Source: Lotus japonicus
Lineage: Eukaryota > Streptophyta > Magnoliopsida > Fabales > Fabaceae
Assembly (NCBI RefSeq): GCF_012489685.1
Contig: NC_080041.1
Span: 30,865,780 to 30,929,779, forward strand
DNA length: 64,000 bases
Reading direction: 5' to 3'
This document shows positions 44,101 to 54,802 of the stretch, in pieces; positions within the stretch are counted from its first letter, which is position 1, and the number at the start of each line of letters is the position of its first letter. The notes below the pieces were generated by a model. That model searched no databases. It saw only the letters and a program-made list of their open reading frames with translations, and was not told the origin of the DNA. Made by a program: the position numbers and the translations under genes.

Positions 44101-46678
44101 AAAGAAAAACAATACCCAGGTCCTCGAGCTGAATCACGGCTGCACCGTTGCCAAGTCACGGTTGCTCTGTTTGCAACCCGCTGCAACTCTCTCACAGAGC
44201 CAATACAACGAAGAACGATGCCAAGAACAAGAACACCTTTTGTTTTTTTTTTCTGCGTTTTTACCCACTGGACCGTTAAGAGCTCTAGATACCAATTTGT
44301 TAGCACACAAGAGATAGAGATAGAGATATTAACAAATGAACTCAATCAATTTTATTAACAGTAGTCCATGTATTTATAGTGCTGGAATACACTTGTATCA
44401 GTACATGGTTACAAGGCTAAAACAAGCCACTAACTGTAACAGCTAATTCCTAATCCAAACTAGAAGCCCACGTGCTACTCATGTGCTTGAATTAACACTA
44501 ACATGGGAGGGGTAGCTCACTTGGTTGAGCTAAGAGTAGAAATAAGTGTTGGAGATAGAGGTCCAGGGTTCAAACCTTGAGGATGATAATTTATAATTAC
44601 TAGCAATTAACCACCAACATTGTCTATAAAAAAAAACACTTTCGGCCTGTAAGTGTTTAAATTAAATAAAAAACTGATTTTCCACATATTTAAAATCTAA
44701 TTAATTGACTATTTTCCACATATTTAAACTCAATTGATAACCTTATGGGGCGTTTGATAGACAAGCATCTCAAAATATTCCCGGGAACGTGAGGTTGGGA
44801 AAGCAACATTCCCATGTTTGGTAGAAGTTTCAAATTTTTTATTCCTAGGTATGAAAGATTCTCAGGCAAGTAAACTACACATGATTTTTTGAATTTCATT
44901 CTCATCTCAAAGAAGGGGAATACATTGCCATGGCAATGTGGAAGTTATTTTCCACTAACTCTCTCTTCTACTACTTATTTTTTATTTTTATATTTTTTTT
45001 ATTAAATGATTTTGAAAAACATGTCCGGGAATAACATATACTAACCAAACACATTTTCATTTTACCCGAGAATGACTTTGCCGGTAATGAGATTCCTGAA
45101 AAACAACATTTCTGGAAATATTTTTGTAAAACTTGTAACAAAGTAATTTCTCAGTTTGATGAAATAGTTATTTCTGTTATGAACTTGCAGATATCGACGA
45201 ATGTAAGTCATCGAACAATATATGCATTGATGAACATCATTGTCTAAACACCAACGGAAATTACACATGTTTCTGTCCTGAGGGGGAAACCGGAACTGGA
45301 ACAAAGGAAGGGAGTTGCCAAAAAAGTGATGTCCGCACCAAGGTTATCATTGGTAAGGATCAAGATCCTCTCAATTGTAAAAAAAAAAAAAAAAAAAAAA
45401 AACTTGACCATATTGATATTTAGTAGTGTGAACATGATCAATAATTTCCCTCTACATATTTTGAATGCAGGAGTTGGAGCAGGATTTATAGTTCTATTTG
45501 TGGCGACTGCATTGTTGTACCTAATGTACCAGCGAAGGAAACTAATCAAGTTAAAAGAGAAATTCTTCAATGAGAATGGCGGTTTCATTCTACTGCAACA
45601 ATTGCGTGCAAGAGAAGATTCCTCCCAATCAGCTCAAATATTCACAGAAGATGAACTCAAGAAAGCCACCAGCAACTATGATGAGGGTTTAATCATTGGT
45701 CGAGGAGGTTATGGTATAGTTTTCAAAGGAATTCTATCGGATAAACGAATCGTTGCGATCAAGAAGTCCAGAATTGCAGATAAGAGTCAAATCGAGCAAT
45801 TCATTAATGAAGTGGTTGTTCTGTCCCAAATCAATCATAGGAATGTGGTCAAACTCTTGGGATGTTGTTTGGAGACTGAAGTTCCTTTACTAGTTTATGA
45901 ATTTGTTAGCAATGGTACCCTTCATGATTTTATTCATAGTGAAGGAAAGGTGGATAATGTAACATGGAAAACTCGTCTGAGGATTGCGGCCGAGGCAGCT
46001 GGAGCATTGTCATATCTACACTCAGCCGCCTCGGTACCGATTATCCACAGAGATGTAAAGGGTGCCAACATTCTTTTGGATGACGCTTACACTGCCAAAG
46101 TGTCAGATTTCGGAGCTTCGAGATTGGTCCCACTTGACCAAACTAATATAGCCACAATGGTGCAGGGGACAATTGGATACTTAGACCCGGAGTATATGCA
46201 AACACAACAACTAACAGAGAAAAGTGATGTATATAGCTTTGGTGTAGTGCTTGTAGAGCTTCTAACAGGGGAGAAACCTATCTCTTTTGACAGGCCGGAA
46301 GAGAAAAGAAGTTTGGCGATGCACTTTCTATCTTGCTTGAAAGAGGATCGCTTGTTTGAAGTTGTTCAAGTTGAAATCATGAATGAAGAAAATAAGCAAG
46401 AGATCAAGGAGGTTGCTATTCTTGCTGCAAGGTGTTTGAGGCTTAGAGGGGATGAAAGGCCTAGCATGAAGGAAGTGACTATGGAGTTGGAGGGATTAAG
46501 GCTAATTGAGAAGCACCCTTGGACCAGTAAAGAACAAGATTTAGACGAGACTCAATACTTGCTTGGCAAGGCATCATCTAGTATTTATGAAACTGGTGAT
46601 AGCAGCAACTTTGGATATACTACTGGGTACGACAGCTTGAAAGATAATGTCCCCGTTGCATTGAATGATGGAAGATAA
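38180..46678 (+). CDS. Wall-associated receptor kinase (WAK/WAKL), three exons
   Basis: Exons 38180-39077, 45191-45352 and 45471-46678 (GT-AG, phase 1 at both introns) give 755 codons, normal for the family. Order: signal peptide ([20 protein letters not shown]), GUB_WAK pectin-binding-type domain ([16 protein letters not shown], then many Cys), EGF-like repeat ([18 protein letters not shown]), calcium-binding EGF in exon 2 ([14 protein letters not shown]), TM helix ([16 protein letters not shown]) and kinase. Kinase features: [12 protein letters not shown] loop, VAIKKS Lys, [33 protein letters not shown] is non-RD-free, so it should be an active Ser/Thr kinase. It is expected at the plasma membrane, sensing pectin or fragments. 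Intron 1 (6.1 kb) carries a SINE and a copia element; intron 2 has a 24-A run (45379-45402). Coding sequence is intact. Confidence 0.93.
39526..39731 (-). repeat. Copia 3' LTR (206 bp)
   Basis: It begins tgttagcacacaagagatag and ends attaacactaaca, matching 44298-44503 with no difference seen. On its right lies a minus-strand purine tract (AATTAAGGGAGAG, 39732-39744). Confidence 0.95.
39767..43942 (-). CDS. Copia gag-pol polyprotein
   Basis: A 1391-codon uninterrupted frame starting [20 protein letters not shown]. Gag ends with a CCHC knuckle ([14 protein letters not shown], near residue 282). Protease has [10 protein letters not shown] near 342. Integrase has its zinc finger ([18 protein letters not shown]) near 477, then [19 protein letters not shown] and [10 protein letters not shown] has [10 protein letters not shown] and YVDD near 1079. 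RNase H has DSDWCGDK and CEAEYIAG from about 1245. All catalytic residues expected for Ty1/copia are visible. It supplies packaging, processing, reverse transcription and integration for the element in WAK intron 1. Confidence 0.97.
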   Translation of the reverse strand: MMGSNGNIPANLPIFDGKNWDQWCSKMRVIFNFQEVGDYVDGGYEQLGENPTEAQRTAHKVAKKNDLKALFYIHQCVNSKVFDKISESKTSKEAWDLLTKYYGGDSKVKKVRLQSLRRQYELLQMKSDESIADYLSRLGSLTSQMKSNGEDFTEQSIVEKVLRTLTPKFDMTVVAIEETKDLGQLKLEDLQSTLEARELRVTDREAETEIERALMAQSKKGSFDDKKKKWKKGKFKSQKENFSSKEKSDHEDRPESSSKRGGDNGKFSGKKKSTDRSQVQCFRCEKFGHYAYECKKFRGSSSKGKTPKTAEEEANLVQDDSDSDPVMLMATTCERGKDSEVWYLDTGCSNHMTGHKRWFSEFDATRKTVVRLADSNKMMTEGVGKIALEMEGGKSAFIENVLFVPDMECNLISVGQLIEKGFSVKIKRRTLKLFDPKGRFVLVSTMSKNRTFKTTIKTATAECLLTTSPTSEAWLWHQRYGHLNFRSLSELRSKGIVLGIPKFLAPEKVCSVCLTGKQARLPFAKSLPMRAKHVLQVVASDICGPFEVCSIGGSKYFISFVDEFSRMLWVYLINTKSEALTIFKKFKALSEKQSGQVIKTLRTDGGGEYISLAFKQFCEENGIIHEITPPYTPQHNGLAERRNRSLVEMARSMLNQKGLPHMFWGEAISTAAYILNKCPTKRLTDKVPEEIWTGTKPSVSHLKVFGSLCYRHIPSAKRSKLDPKSEPMILVGYHSGGAYRLYSPATQKLIISRDVIIRESESWNWEKEGESSTVFPLQTEDDVTSPGETDDQEEYDDNAAAEIQNTNIDSESGDIGSDATNIHVEPVNAGQQGSQMNAQTLRPQRSRRLPPRLAECELTSDTAVNQDGDLIHFAMLADAEPLSYQEAMSEEVWRNAMSEELKAIEKNNTWTLSRLPPNKRTIDVKWVFKVKLSPKGKVVKHKARLVAKGFLQRFGLDYFDVFAPVARLETIRLVIALACCRGWNLYHLDVKSAFLNGQLNEEVYVSQPPGYEVKGKEDMVYKLHKALYGLKQAPRAWNKKIDSFFLEHGFTKCSVEYGVYVKKAKGELVLLVCLYVDDMLITGSSELEIGKLKLFLKSEFEMTDLGKVTYFLGMEFLYTYSGLILHQQKYAKEVLSRFNMTQCNSSKTPAETNLKLEGLTSESNVDATEFKQLIGSLRYLCNSRPDLSFAVGMLSRFMNEPKRSHLLAAKRVLRYVSGTLRYGIWFPTDVKQGSDRLVGFSDSDWCGDKLDRRSTTGYVFLFQGAPISWTSKKQPVVALSSCEAEYIAGCFAACQAAWISSLLTELSVSLGRPVKLKIDNKSAINLARNPVSHGRSKHIETRFHFIREQVEKGKLELVYCATEDQVADILTKSVKSDQFVKLRRELGVVSF
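44298..44503 (-). repeat. Copia 5' LTR (206 bp)
   Basis: This is the partner of 39526-39731. The minus strand continues from the LTR into a TTGGTATCTAGAGC primer-binding site (44283-44296), a variant of the Met-tRNA type. Confidence 0.95.
44651..45190 (+). other. Remainder of WAK intron 1
   Basis: AT-rich intron sequence. The part 44750-45115 starts ggggcgtttgatagac and contains tttggtag and accaaacaca motifs of the kind found at MITE ends. No convincing inverted repeat could be paired. Confidence 0.4.
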
Positions 46679-47083
46679 TTGGGACATGTAAACTACATTC
46701 TGTTTCTTATTACCTTAAAAGTTTTGGTAATATTATGTGATTAACTGTGAGTTTCATCTTGTTAGTTGGTAAGCAAGTAAGTTAATTAACTTCTCTAAGA
46801 TAAGTATATAACACTTGTACCATAGATATTTTTGTGAGTAATATTCATTTCATTCATAAACTATTAGGACTAGTTCCTTGTGTGTATACTAACTTATTGG
46901 TTGAGTTAGTTTAGCATAGATTGCTAGAGTTTGTTTTAGTAGCTTCCTTTGTACGTTTCAATAACAAAGAGTATAAGTATTCAACACTAACTAATTAGTT
47001 GAATATGAATATACTCATTCTTCTCATATTCTTTCTACAAGTTTTCTCTGTTTTTGTTCTATCTTCATCATGTTGAATGAAGA

Positions 47084-47325
47084 TTATTCTTGAGTTATGA
47101 AAAACCAATGAAGATTTTGCATAACTTTTCCTGGCTTAAATTTGGGCATTATGGGAAAATATAGTAGTAATTTTAAAGATTTTGATTCTTCCTTCTTGTA
47201 TCGTCTAACATTACATTTTGGACATGTCTTAAGTGATTCATATTCAGTATGAAATAAAATGCAATTATTATGACAAGCATCTAACTTCACATAACTCATT
47301 CCAATTGAGCATAACATTTTCCAAT
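47084..47325 (-). pseudogene. CACTA (En/Spm) TNP2-type transposase fragment
   Basis: The minus strand reads MLCSIGMSYVKLDACHNNCI, then LKTCPKCNVRRYK and LLLYFPIMPKFKPG. This matches the N-terminal block of plant TNP2-like transposases (the IDAC-N-C...CP-C-RY pattern). Only about 75 residues remain, and no CACTA ends were found. Confidence 0.75.
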
Positions 47326-47334
47326 GCTTGACTC

Positions 47335-47391
47335 AAATCCGCCCAAACCTGACATCTTCACCCGAACCCCCCCGCTGCTCAGCCCTAACAG
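47335..47391. mobile_element. Fragment of a hAT-type terminus
   Basis: Read from the right end inward the sequence is tagggctgagcag followed by a cgggggggttcgggtgaag stretch. This is the style of terminus and GC-rich subterminal sequence seen in the elements at 18167 and 62536. No partner end was found. Confidence 0.35.
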
Positions 47392-48105
47392 CATCTGTAA
47401 AAAGGGGGAACTAAATAAAAAGGGGCTAAGATGAAAAAGAAAAAAGTCCATGTATATATTAATAAGGGAGTGGAGAGACGATGAGTGCAGAGAATATGTA
47501 CTAGCAACGAACACGCCAACATTGGTGTTAAAAGATGGCATTTGACACATAGGGCTTAATCTTCTTACTACTTATAAAAATCACCTCATTTTCACCCATA
47601 CAACTTATATTCTCTTTATCCAAACTTATAAAAAATCATCTCATTTTTCGCTTATATTCTTTCCGCTTATTTTCACTTAGTCTTCTTGCTAAGTGCTAAG
47701 CCAACTGAACTTACTTAAAAAACAATTAAGTACATAAAATAAGTGAACCTCCCCTTACCACACCATAAGACACTATTCAGCTAGTTGATCGCTCATGAAT
47801 CATTTATGTTGGTACTTTCATTCAAATCTCTACACCTACTTTCTTAGTTACGGACCTAGCTAGACATAGACAGTCTTCAATTCCCAGTGAGTCAAGTGAA
47901 CTTACTCCCCCCAAGTTGATAAAGAAAAAACAATAAAGTACATTAATAAGTGCACCTCCTATGGCCACACCAAAAGACGGCTGGGCGGCAAGTTAGACTG
48001 TATTTATTTTTCAGTTAGAAATGTCCGCTATATACAGTGTATGCAGCAAGTCAATTTTCAGTTCCAACTTCTAAACCTCTGCAATCTAGTTTGTGACCAA
48101 AGGCA
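47392..48105. other. Interval upstream of the WAK pseudogene
   Basis: No gene seen. The last 130 bp resembles the WAK upstream region: a tatata motif near 48030, an aagtcaat (W-box core) near 48049, and a 5' leader (gtgaccaaaggcaATGgagctg) close to the WAK leader. Confidence 0.4.
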
Positions 48106-50020
48106 ATGGAGCTGAAGGTTTTCCTCACACAAAATTCCCCTTGGTTCTTGATTGGACAGTAGGGAACAAGGGCTGCAATGCTTCAAAGAGTGGTACCGAC
48201 TACGCGTGCAAGAACAATAGTCTCTGCGTTGATGAGGACATAGATTATGGTTACCGATGCACATGTATGTCAGGTTATGAAGGAAACCCATACCATCCTG
48301 ATGGCTGCATAGGCAATTTATTCTGCTAATAATGAAGACTTCCTTTTTTTGTGTAAAATGTTGATACAAAAATTAGAACTTATGCCTCATTCAACCTACG
48401 CAATCCTTAACCACTTTCTCAACCTTAGGGGCTTGCCATAACACAATTGAAAATGCATCATTGGACACAGATTCATTTACTTCAATGATATCTTTTTTTG
48501 AGTCGCAGATATTGATGAGTGTAAGAGGTCGGGTCATACATGCATGGATGAAAATCACTGTCGGAACATCAATGGGTCTTACCAATGCTTTTGTCCTAAG
48601 GGGCAATCAGGAGATGGAACTGAGAAAAGAGGGTGCCACAAACAGGAAGTACTTACCAAAGTTATAATTGGTAAGAAGATAAGGGCATCCATTTAATATT
48701 ATTTCAGTCTCTTGTGTCTTGCATTTCAAGTTCTCGTAGTTATGTTCATTGAGCAAGGATGTTGTTTAGAGAATAACTCATTGATTGGGTCAAAATATTT
48801 GGAATGCAGGAGCAGGTGCAGGGCTTATTATTCTATTTGTGGGGATTGCCTCCATGTACTTACTATACCAGAAAAGGAAACTAATGAAGCTAAAAGAGAA
48901 ATTCTTCCGTGAGAATGGGGGTTTCATTTTGCAACAAAAACTCCATGCAAGAGAAGATTCCTCCCAAACAGCTAAAATATTCACAGAAGATGAACTCAAG
49001 AAGGCCACCAACAACTATGACGAGAGCGTAATCATTGGTAGAGGAGGTTATGGCATAGTTTTCAAGGGAATTCTACCAGATAAACGGATTATTGCGATCA
49101 AGAAATCCAAAATAGTAGATAAGAGTCAAATCGAGCAATTCATTAATGAGGTGGTTGTTTTGTCCCAAATCATTCACAAAAATGTGGTCAAACTCTTGGG
49201 ATGTTGTTTGGAGACTGAAGTTCCTTTACTAGTTTATGAGTTTGTCAGCAATGGTACCCTTCATGATTTTATTCACAATGGAGGCAAGGAAGAAAATGAA
49301 ACATGGAAAACTCGTTTAAGGATAGCAGCAGAGGCAGCTGGAGCTCTGTCATATCTGCACTCGGATGCCTTTGTACCCATTATCCACAGAGATGTAAAGG
49401 GTGCCAACATTCTCTTGGATGACACTTACAGAGCCAAAGTGTCAGATTTTGGAGCTTCAAAATTGGTTCCGCTTGACCAAGCAGATATAGCCACAATGGT
49501 GCAGGGAACTCTTGGATACTTAGACCCAGAGTATATGCAATCACAACATTTGACAGAGAAAAGTGATGTATATAGCTTCGGGGTAGTGCTAGTAGAGCTG
49601 CTAACAGGGGAGAAACCTATTTCTTTTGACAGGCAAGAAGAGAAAAGAAGCCTAGCTATGCACTTTCTATCTTGCTTGAAAGAGGACCGCATGTTTGATC
49701 TTGTTCAAGCTGGAATCATGAATGAGGAAAATAAGCAAGAGATAAAGGAGGTTCCTGTTCTTGCAGCAAAGTGTTTGAGACTTAGAGGCGAGGAAAGACC
49801 AAGCATGAAGGAAGTGGCTATGGAGTTGGAGGGATTAAGACTAATGGAGAAGCACCCCTGGACAAGTAGAGAACAAGATTTGGAGGAGACTTGATACTTG
49901 CTTCACGAGGAAGCGTCAAACATTTATTATGAATGTGGTGACAGCAGCAGCCTTCAGAATACTGGGTATGATAACAGTAGGGATCAAGTACAGCTGGTTG
50001 CCTTGCAGGGTGGAAGATGA
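48106..50020 (+). pseudogene. Tandem WAK paralogue, truncated pseudogene
   Basis: The start codon and MELK (48106-48117) are joined directly to the tail of exon 1 (FPLVLDWTVGNKGCNASKSG, then the EGF repeat). About 690 nt including the GUB_WAK domain are lost, and the start is out of frame. Exon 1 ends at 48312 with GC instead of GT (AG/GC). Exon 2 (48509-48670, 162 nt, same length as in the intact gene) carries the calcium EGF. Exon 3 (from 48810) carries TM and a kinase with [31 protein letters not shown] and DFGASKL. A TGA at 49892-49894 replaces Gln and cuts the C-terminal tail, which is otherwise open to a TGA at 50018-50020. Close similarity to the 38180 gene shows local duplication. Confidence 0.88.
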
Positions 50021-50224
50021 TTATGGCATAGAATGATTGTACACGACACTGCCTTTGATATCAAGGTTCTGTTACAATATATGGTAATCTTTAAAAGCAA
50101 TCCGTTATTTTTCCTTGAATATGTGTGTGAAAAATCCTATCTTGTATTTTCTAAGTACTTAATAATAATCCAGCAGTTCAATTTTTTTCTTAACTTAAAC
50201 AATTAATATAACAGTTAGCGAGGG

Positions 50225-50350
50225 ATTACCTCTTCAAAATCCTCGTGTTCTGACTTCTCAGCAGATTCTTATGAGCCATCAAGCAAATGTTGGCTTCTTC
50301 AGAATCATCTTTTTCAGCCTTGGAAGATTCTTCATACAAATCTTCCCAAC
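50225..50350 (-). pseudogene. Small copia gag-like remnant
   Basis: The minus strand reads WEDLYEESSKAEKDDSEEAN then ICLMAHKN, like the acidic C-terminal part of plant copia gag proteins. It ends in a stop after about 40 residues. Short match, moderate certainty. Confidence 0.45.
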
Positions 50351-50770
50351 ACTAGAAAAAAACTAAAATAAATAAAAAGAAAAATTAGTGGTAATCACTT
50401 GCCAATGTATAACCACCACAAAGTGTAAAGAGTAAACTTCGCAATACATCACATGAGGATAGAATCTAAGATATGATTTAGCAGTGAGGTCACTGAAATA
50501 TATGAAAGCGATTCTAAGATATGATTTAGTAGTGAGTAGTAATATTGCCTTCATGTGAAGTTTGCTTGGGTTAGCCAAAACTCCCCTCTAGCTTCAGAAA
50601 CTGCACTGGCTCAAACCTAACTTTCACCAGCGAACCCCTTCCTTTCCACATCTATACAATTACTTATGCATGTGAAAATACAATGATAAAGTATAATTGA
50701 CAAATAGGAGTGAATACAAGGAATATTTTAAAGAACCTTCTGCACCATAAATGTAGGTTGACCCATTGAC
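50351..50770. other. Interval with no gene seen
   Basis: AT-rich. A short phrase (cgattctaagatatgattta) is nearly repeated at 50467 and 50511. Confidence 0.4.
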
Positions 50771-50858
50771 CTACTGTTGTGGCTCTAGCACCATGGAGAA
50801 AACGACCATGATGAAGCACAGCTTGTCCAGGGACATGGGCATAGTCAAATATCTCCTT
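50771..50858 (-). pseudogene. Exon-like fragment of a PKHD-type 2-oxoglutarate hydroxylase
   Basis: The minus strand, between an AG acceptor and a GT donor, reads KEIFDYAHVPGQAVLHHGRF then LHGARATTV. This matches the conserved C-terminal segment around H-x-GRHRHGARATT of plant 2OG-Fe(II) PKHD-type hydroxylases. The family usually has RGRHRHG; here HGRFLHG, so the motif is degraded. Neighbouring exons of that family were not found, suggesting a captured or leftover fragment. Confidence 0.65.
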
Positions 50859-51700
50859 CTAACAAATAATGGACTCCATCAAAAAAGTGAAAATAACAAC
50901 GATAAATTGAAAGAAGTAGATCCATAAATCTCCTTAGCACTAGTACATAAAGTACACTAAAAAACTTAAGAAAACAATGTGAACTCAAAATAATAGCAGC
51001 ACCAGCGAAATTCTCTATGAAAGCAAACATAAGTTGCTATTGCTATAATGTAACACACAAGTACTTATAGATACTGATTTTTGGTCCTATTTGTAGAAAT
51101 GTACATCAGACATCAATAGTAAAACATAAAGTTGCAAGCTTTTCTCGCAGTAATTGAAAGAGTCCTTCCAATTATAGCTAACAAGCTAATTAAAACATCA
51201 CAACAGAGACTATACAATCATACAGACACCAACCAGGATAATTTACAAGCAGATACGAATATACGATCAAAGGCCCCATTTTGATAAACAGTTTAAATAA
51301 GTACTTACTCAAGAAAATCTAGTTAAATAAGTAACATTTCCCTAAGAAAAATATAAAAAAAAAAAGCCAATTAAGATTTTAGTATGTGCTTCATGAAGCC
51401 CTCAAGAAATAAAAAAATAAATTAAGCAATTCATCATGGTTAGTTTGATCAAACTAGTATAAATACAGCTGCTCCCTAAATCCTTTTCATTTTTCAGCAT
51501 TATGAAGTACATTATTCACAAGCTTTTTAACTAATGCCCAAAACAGTTTATATAGGTGCGAAATGCTTTTTAATCAGCTCATCCAAGCAGGACTAAAATG
51601 CTTCATAACAGCTTAATGCAGTAGATAAGCTCAAATACACTTGTACACTAAAAACAAAACTCATAATAAATGCCACTAGGAATAAACCAAATAAACAAAC
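50859..51700. other. AT-rich interval with no gene seen
   Basis: Only short frames occur on both strands. It may be intronic if the flanking minus-strand exon-like pieces belong together. Confidence 0.35.
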
Positions 51701-51826
51701 CTATCAAGATGTTGATCAGCTTTCAAAGAGATGATGAAATGAGAACCAAGAGTGTCACGATCAGTTATTACCATGGATAGAAAGCCTTGAGCAACATGTA
51801 TTAGCCTAGGTCACTAGGAGACTAAT
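51701..51826 (-). other. Exon-like stretch of unknown family
   Basis: The minus strand, after a TTTTCAG acceptor-like site and before AG/GTTTGT, contains an open frame LIHVAQGFLSMVITDRDTLG then SHFIISLKADQHLD. It looks coding but was not recognised, and its phase does not match the exon-like piece at 50771. Confidence 0.35.
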
Positions 51827-51896
51827 CTGAAAAGATAACATTTATAATTATAAGAGCTTGTTGAATATCTCATATTAAGATTGAGTTTGTTATTAG

Positions 51897-52245
51897 GATC
51901 AAGTATGAGAAGTTGTTTTGTGCGCCCATGGATTTAGAGGTTGACCTATTCAATTCAGATATTCGCCAAGACCGCCATTATTAAGAGATACCTATACTTG
52001 AGATAGATTTGTTACAAGCTTAAAGTTAAGTAAGCTTGAGCTTGACGGGGAGTGTTGAATATCTCTTATTAAGATTGAGTTAGTTATTAGTCTTATGTCA
52101 TAGAAATAGAGAAACAAATCTTATCACTATCTCTATAAGATATTATTAATAATGGCAGTCTTGGCGAATGTCTGAATTGAATAGGTAAACCTTTCGAACT
52201 TCTGCTAAATCCATGGGTCCACAAGACAACTTCTCATACTTGATC
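51897..52245. repeat. Inverted repeat (86/101-bp arms, 162-bp loop)
   Basis: The left arm (51897-51982, gatcaagtatgagaagttgt...) is the reverse complement of the right arm (52145-52245) except for about 15 extra bases and a few mismatches. The loop contains a gacggggag purine tract and a tgttgaatatctc motif at 52051. A near copy of that motif starts at 51859, just left of the left arm. Read with the tract, this looks like an LTR edge of a small retroelement. Confidence 0.85.
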
Positions 52246-52261
52246 TGGCTAAGATGGATGC

Positions 52262-53260
52262 ATGTCAAAAACTAATTCTTCTGGAGTGTTATCGGGTCAG
52301 CTGAGCCAGCAAACTAGGGCGAAAAACCAGCGAAAATACGCCCAAAAACAAAACAAGGCTGAAGCAACAGCTAACCGACAGCAACCCCACAGAAATAAAA
52401 CACTAGAGGTCGATCGACTTATGGCTTCTGAGACAAACAATGGTGTCAACTTTGACACCGATAACTCTCAAACACTAGGGAGTGGGGGGGCAGCGCAACC
52501 CGCAGCTGAAGCCATAAAACTAGAAAACCAAAATTCGAGACAAAAACATACGAAGACGATGTAAACTGAGGTGTCACCTTCAAAACCTAATTGCATAAAG
52601 TCGGCCAAGATCAATATAATAAGAACATCTCGAACCATGAGACGCAAACTAAGAACTCAAACAGCGAGAAACGTCACAGATGAGAAAACACAGCAGACCC
52701 ACAAACCAACCAAGGCACAGGAAGAGGAAGACTGGACGATCACAATGGTGGCGCCACAGCACCTCTCACACCGGAGAGCCAAACAATGCAATCCCCCACA
52801 CATAATGGCAGGTTAGAGTAGGAAAATCACTAACAATAGATATTTTGATTTTTGGACGATAATTAAGGGCTACTAATTAAGGGCTACTGACTAACCCGCC
52901 CAATGCATCATATCTGTATGGCAAAGGCAATTTCGGATGCCAGAAGCCCAGAACAGCATTTTTTTGTTTAAAATTTTAAGTTCAATTTCTTGCTTCACTA
53001 CCAACCACTATATATAGAGAAAATTATTTCTGAACTATTACCAAAAAAAAAAATCATGACAATTTAAACATAAAACATACAAGTCACTTGCCAATTCAAG
53101 TCGAAAGTAATAGTGCTCACTTGAGAAAACTAAGTATGTAACCTCTAATGGAAATTATGACACTAACCGCATACAAAAATTTTAAAACTAAGCCAAGCCT
53201 GTGCGTGTGTATGAGAGAATTAACAAAGCAATAACCAGAAATTGAAAGAGACAATCACAA
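52262..53260. other. Interval with two unexplained short ORFs
   Basis: Plus-strand frames at 52262-52564 and 52571-52816 encode Gln/Asn/Lys-rich peptides with no recognised domain. The base composition differs from the AT-rich flanks, and the reverse strand reads like the 3' end of a retroelement. The remainder (52817-53260) shows no gene. Confidence 0.3.
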
Positions 53261-53266
53261 GCTTAC

Positions 53267-53387
53267 CTAGATGGTGTGGCTGAAGCGCAAAGAAGGAAGC
53301 GTGGGATTCCGTCATTGAAATCAGAAGGTTCCTCTCCATTGTTTCGTGTGGCGGAGGCGGTATGGTGGCGACTGGAGAGACAACCAT
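53267..53387 (-). other. Candidate first coding exon of an unrecognised host gene
   Basis: The minus strand has a leader rich in CTCTCTTTCTCTGGCTCTCTC, then ATG at 53387 and 40 codons (MVVSPVATIPPPPHETMERN, then LLISMTESHASFFALQPHHL), and a strong AG/GTAAGC donor at 53266. Such CT-rich leaders are typical of plant first exons. The family was not recognised, and no following exon could be joined in frame. Confidence 0.4.
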
Positions 53388-54223
53388 GAGTTGAGACTTG
53401 AGAGAGCCAGAGAAAGAGAGGGTTTAACTTTGAAGACTAAATAGTTTAACAATCTCTCGTTTGGATGCAGAGGTGAAAATAGATCAAAGGACGTGAGAGA
53501 AAAAGAATATAAGAAAAAAATGAAGTGATTTTAGTTTAGATTAATAAAAAAGGAAATGAGAATAATGTTTAGATTAATAAAAGGAAAAGTGGGTATAATG
53601 TTTACATTATTACTGTTGTACCCCTATTATTATTATGATCCATAGTGGAGACACTTTGATTGATATTACACAAGTTTAAAGTTTTAGAAAATTATAACAG
53701 TGTGTGGGCATTTTGTGTAGTGTGGAAAGGTATTCACTATGTGAGAACCTCCGGCAACGTTTGTCTTCTCCCAAGGTAGTGGCGGAGGCGGGAAGAACCA
53801 CCGGATAAAGATGGTGCAGGGCACCAGGTTTCATTCAGAGATAAGTTAGTGGGGACTAAAACAACTGATGTTGTTGGGTTAGATGTGGATTTACTAGATG
53901 TTAGTCTTTTCAGAATTGAGCATGATGGAGGGAACCGCTTGCTCCCAAGGTGCTATGTGAAGGAGGAATTGTTCTAGAGTGTGTGCTCCATGGAAGGATA
54001 TAGTTTTTGGCGGTCTTATGTCATTTTTGGCGGTCTGAAAACAGAAGAAAAAAATTAAAAAACATGGACTAGCCAATCTCTCTCCAATGGGACCCACCAC
54101 TTTTTCACTCCTCTATCTCTCTCCTCCCACTCGCCAAACACACATACTTCCCCCCTTCCTCCTCCTGACTCTCTCTTATCCATCTCTCTACCCAAACCTC
54201 CCTCTATCAATCAAAGCCTTAGT

Positions 54224-54802
54224 TTGACTCTCTATGACAGAAGAATTCTCATGGCTTTGGCCTCGGTTGTCGGCATACCAGTCGGGGTATATCTTCCTAC
54301 CTTGAATATCACAAGAGGGAAGTTTGCGTGTGTCTGGATTGAGATCGATCTTACTCTACTAGTGGTTGGAACAGTCTGGTTCCAGGGTCATTGGTATAAG
54401 GTCGAGTACGATGGTCTTCACCTTCCTTGTTCAAGGTGCGGTTGCTATGGCCACTTTCTACGCCAATGGATGCATGAACCAGCCATGACACAAACGGACA
54501 ATAAGATAACGATGCAATCAGATGACAGAGGGAAACAACCGGCGACAGCTAGAACACAGGGCAGGGGGATGGGCCAGGATAGGGCTGACGTGGTAGTGGA
54601 GATTAATGAACCCATAAATGCATTGAATGTATCCAATCAGAATAATTGTGTTATTTCAAAACTGGTTGTGACAGATGATACAGTTAAGGAAAATTGCGAG
54701 ATCAAAGGAGATGCTCAAAAGGATGTCGTAATGGGGGTTCTTCAAGAGGAAAATCCTGATTTACATAGGACATGGTTAACAGTTACCATGAGAAAATCAT
54801 GA
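54224..54802 (+). pseudogene. LINE ORF1 (DUF4283/zinc-knuckle protein), partial
   Basis: LYDRRILMALASVVGIPVGV, NITRGKFACVWIEIDLTL and GHWYKVEYDGLHLPC match plant L1 ORF1 RNA-binding proteins. The terminal knuckle reads CSRCGCYGHFLRQW, with Trp in place of the last Cys. The N-terminal half of the domain is missing from this frame. After the stop at 54800-54802 further ORF1-like sequence continues in broken frames. Confidence 0.8.

Larger units (their letters stand above)
39526..44503 (-). mobile_element. Intact Ty1/copia element inside the SINE
   Basis: It is 4978 bp long with 206-bp LTRs that appear identical, flanked by TGGGA (39521-39525 and 44504-44508). A PBS, a full-length 1391-codon gag-pol and a polypurine tract are all present. 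It is in the opposite orientation to the WAK gene. The compact size and short LTRs suggest a lineage such as Ale/Retrofit, but that is a guess. Confidence 0.95.
39517..44635 (+). mobile_element. tRNA-derived SINE in WAK intron 1, split by a copia element
   Basis: With the copia element and one TGGGA removed, the SINE is about 136 bp: cgggtggga (39517-39525) joined to ggggtagctcacttggttga (44509 on), ending in an A-run near 44628-44635. It has an A box (tagctcacttgg) and a B box (gggttcaaacc), the pol III promoter of tRNA-derived SINEs. The 15-bp sequence acactttcggcctgt flanks it at 39502-39516 and 44636-44650. Confidence 0.9.

Noticed and set aside
43998..44358. Overlapping 89-116-codon frames on both strands
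   Set aside because: They span the copia leader and 5' LTR and have no domain; the region is untranslated leader sequence.
44509..44600. tRNA-like A and B boxes considered as a tRNA gene
   Set aside because: No cloverleaf or anticodon arm; the A-tail and 15-bp target duplication identify a SINE.
45379..45402. Run of 24 A considered as a retroposed poly(A) tail
   Set aside because: It sits in WAK intron 2 with no retroelement sequence before it and no target duplication; best read as a simple repeat.
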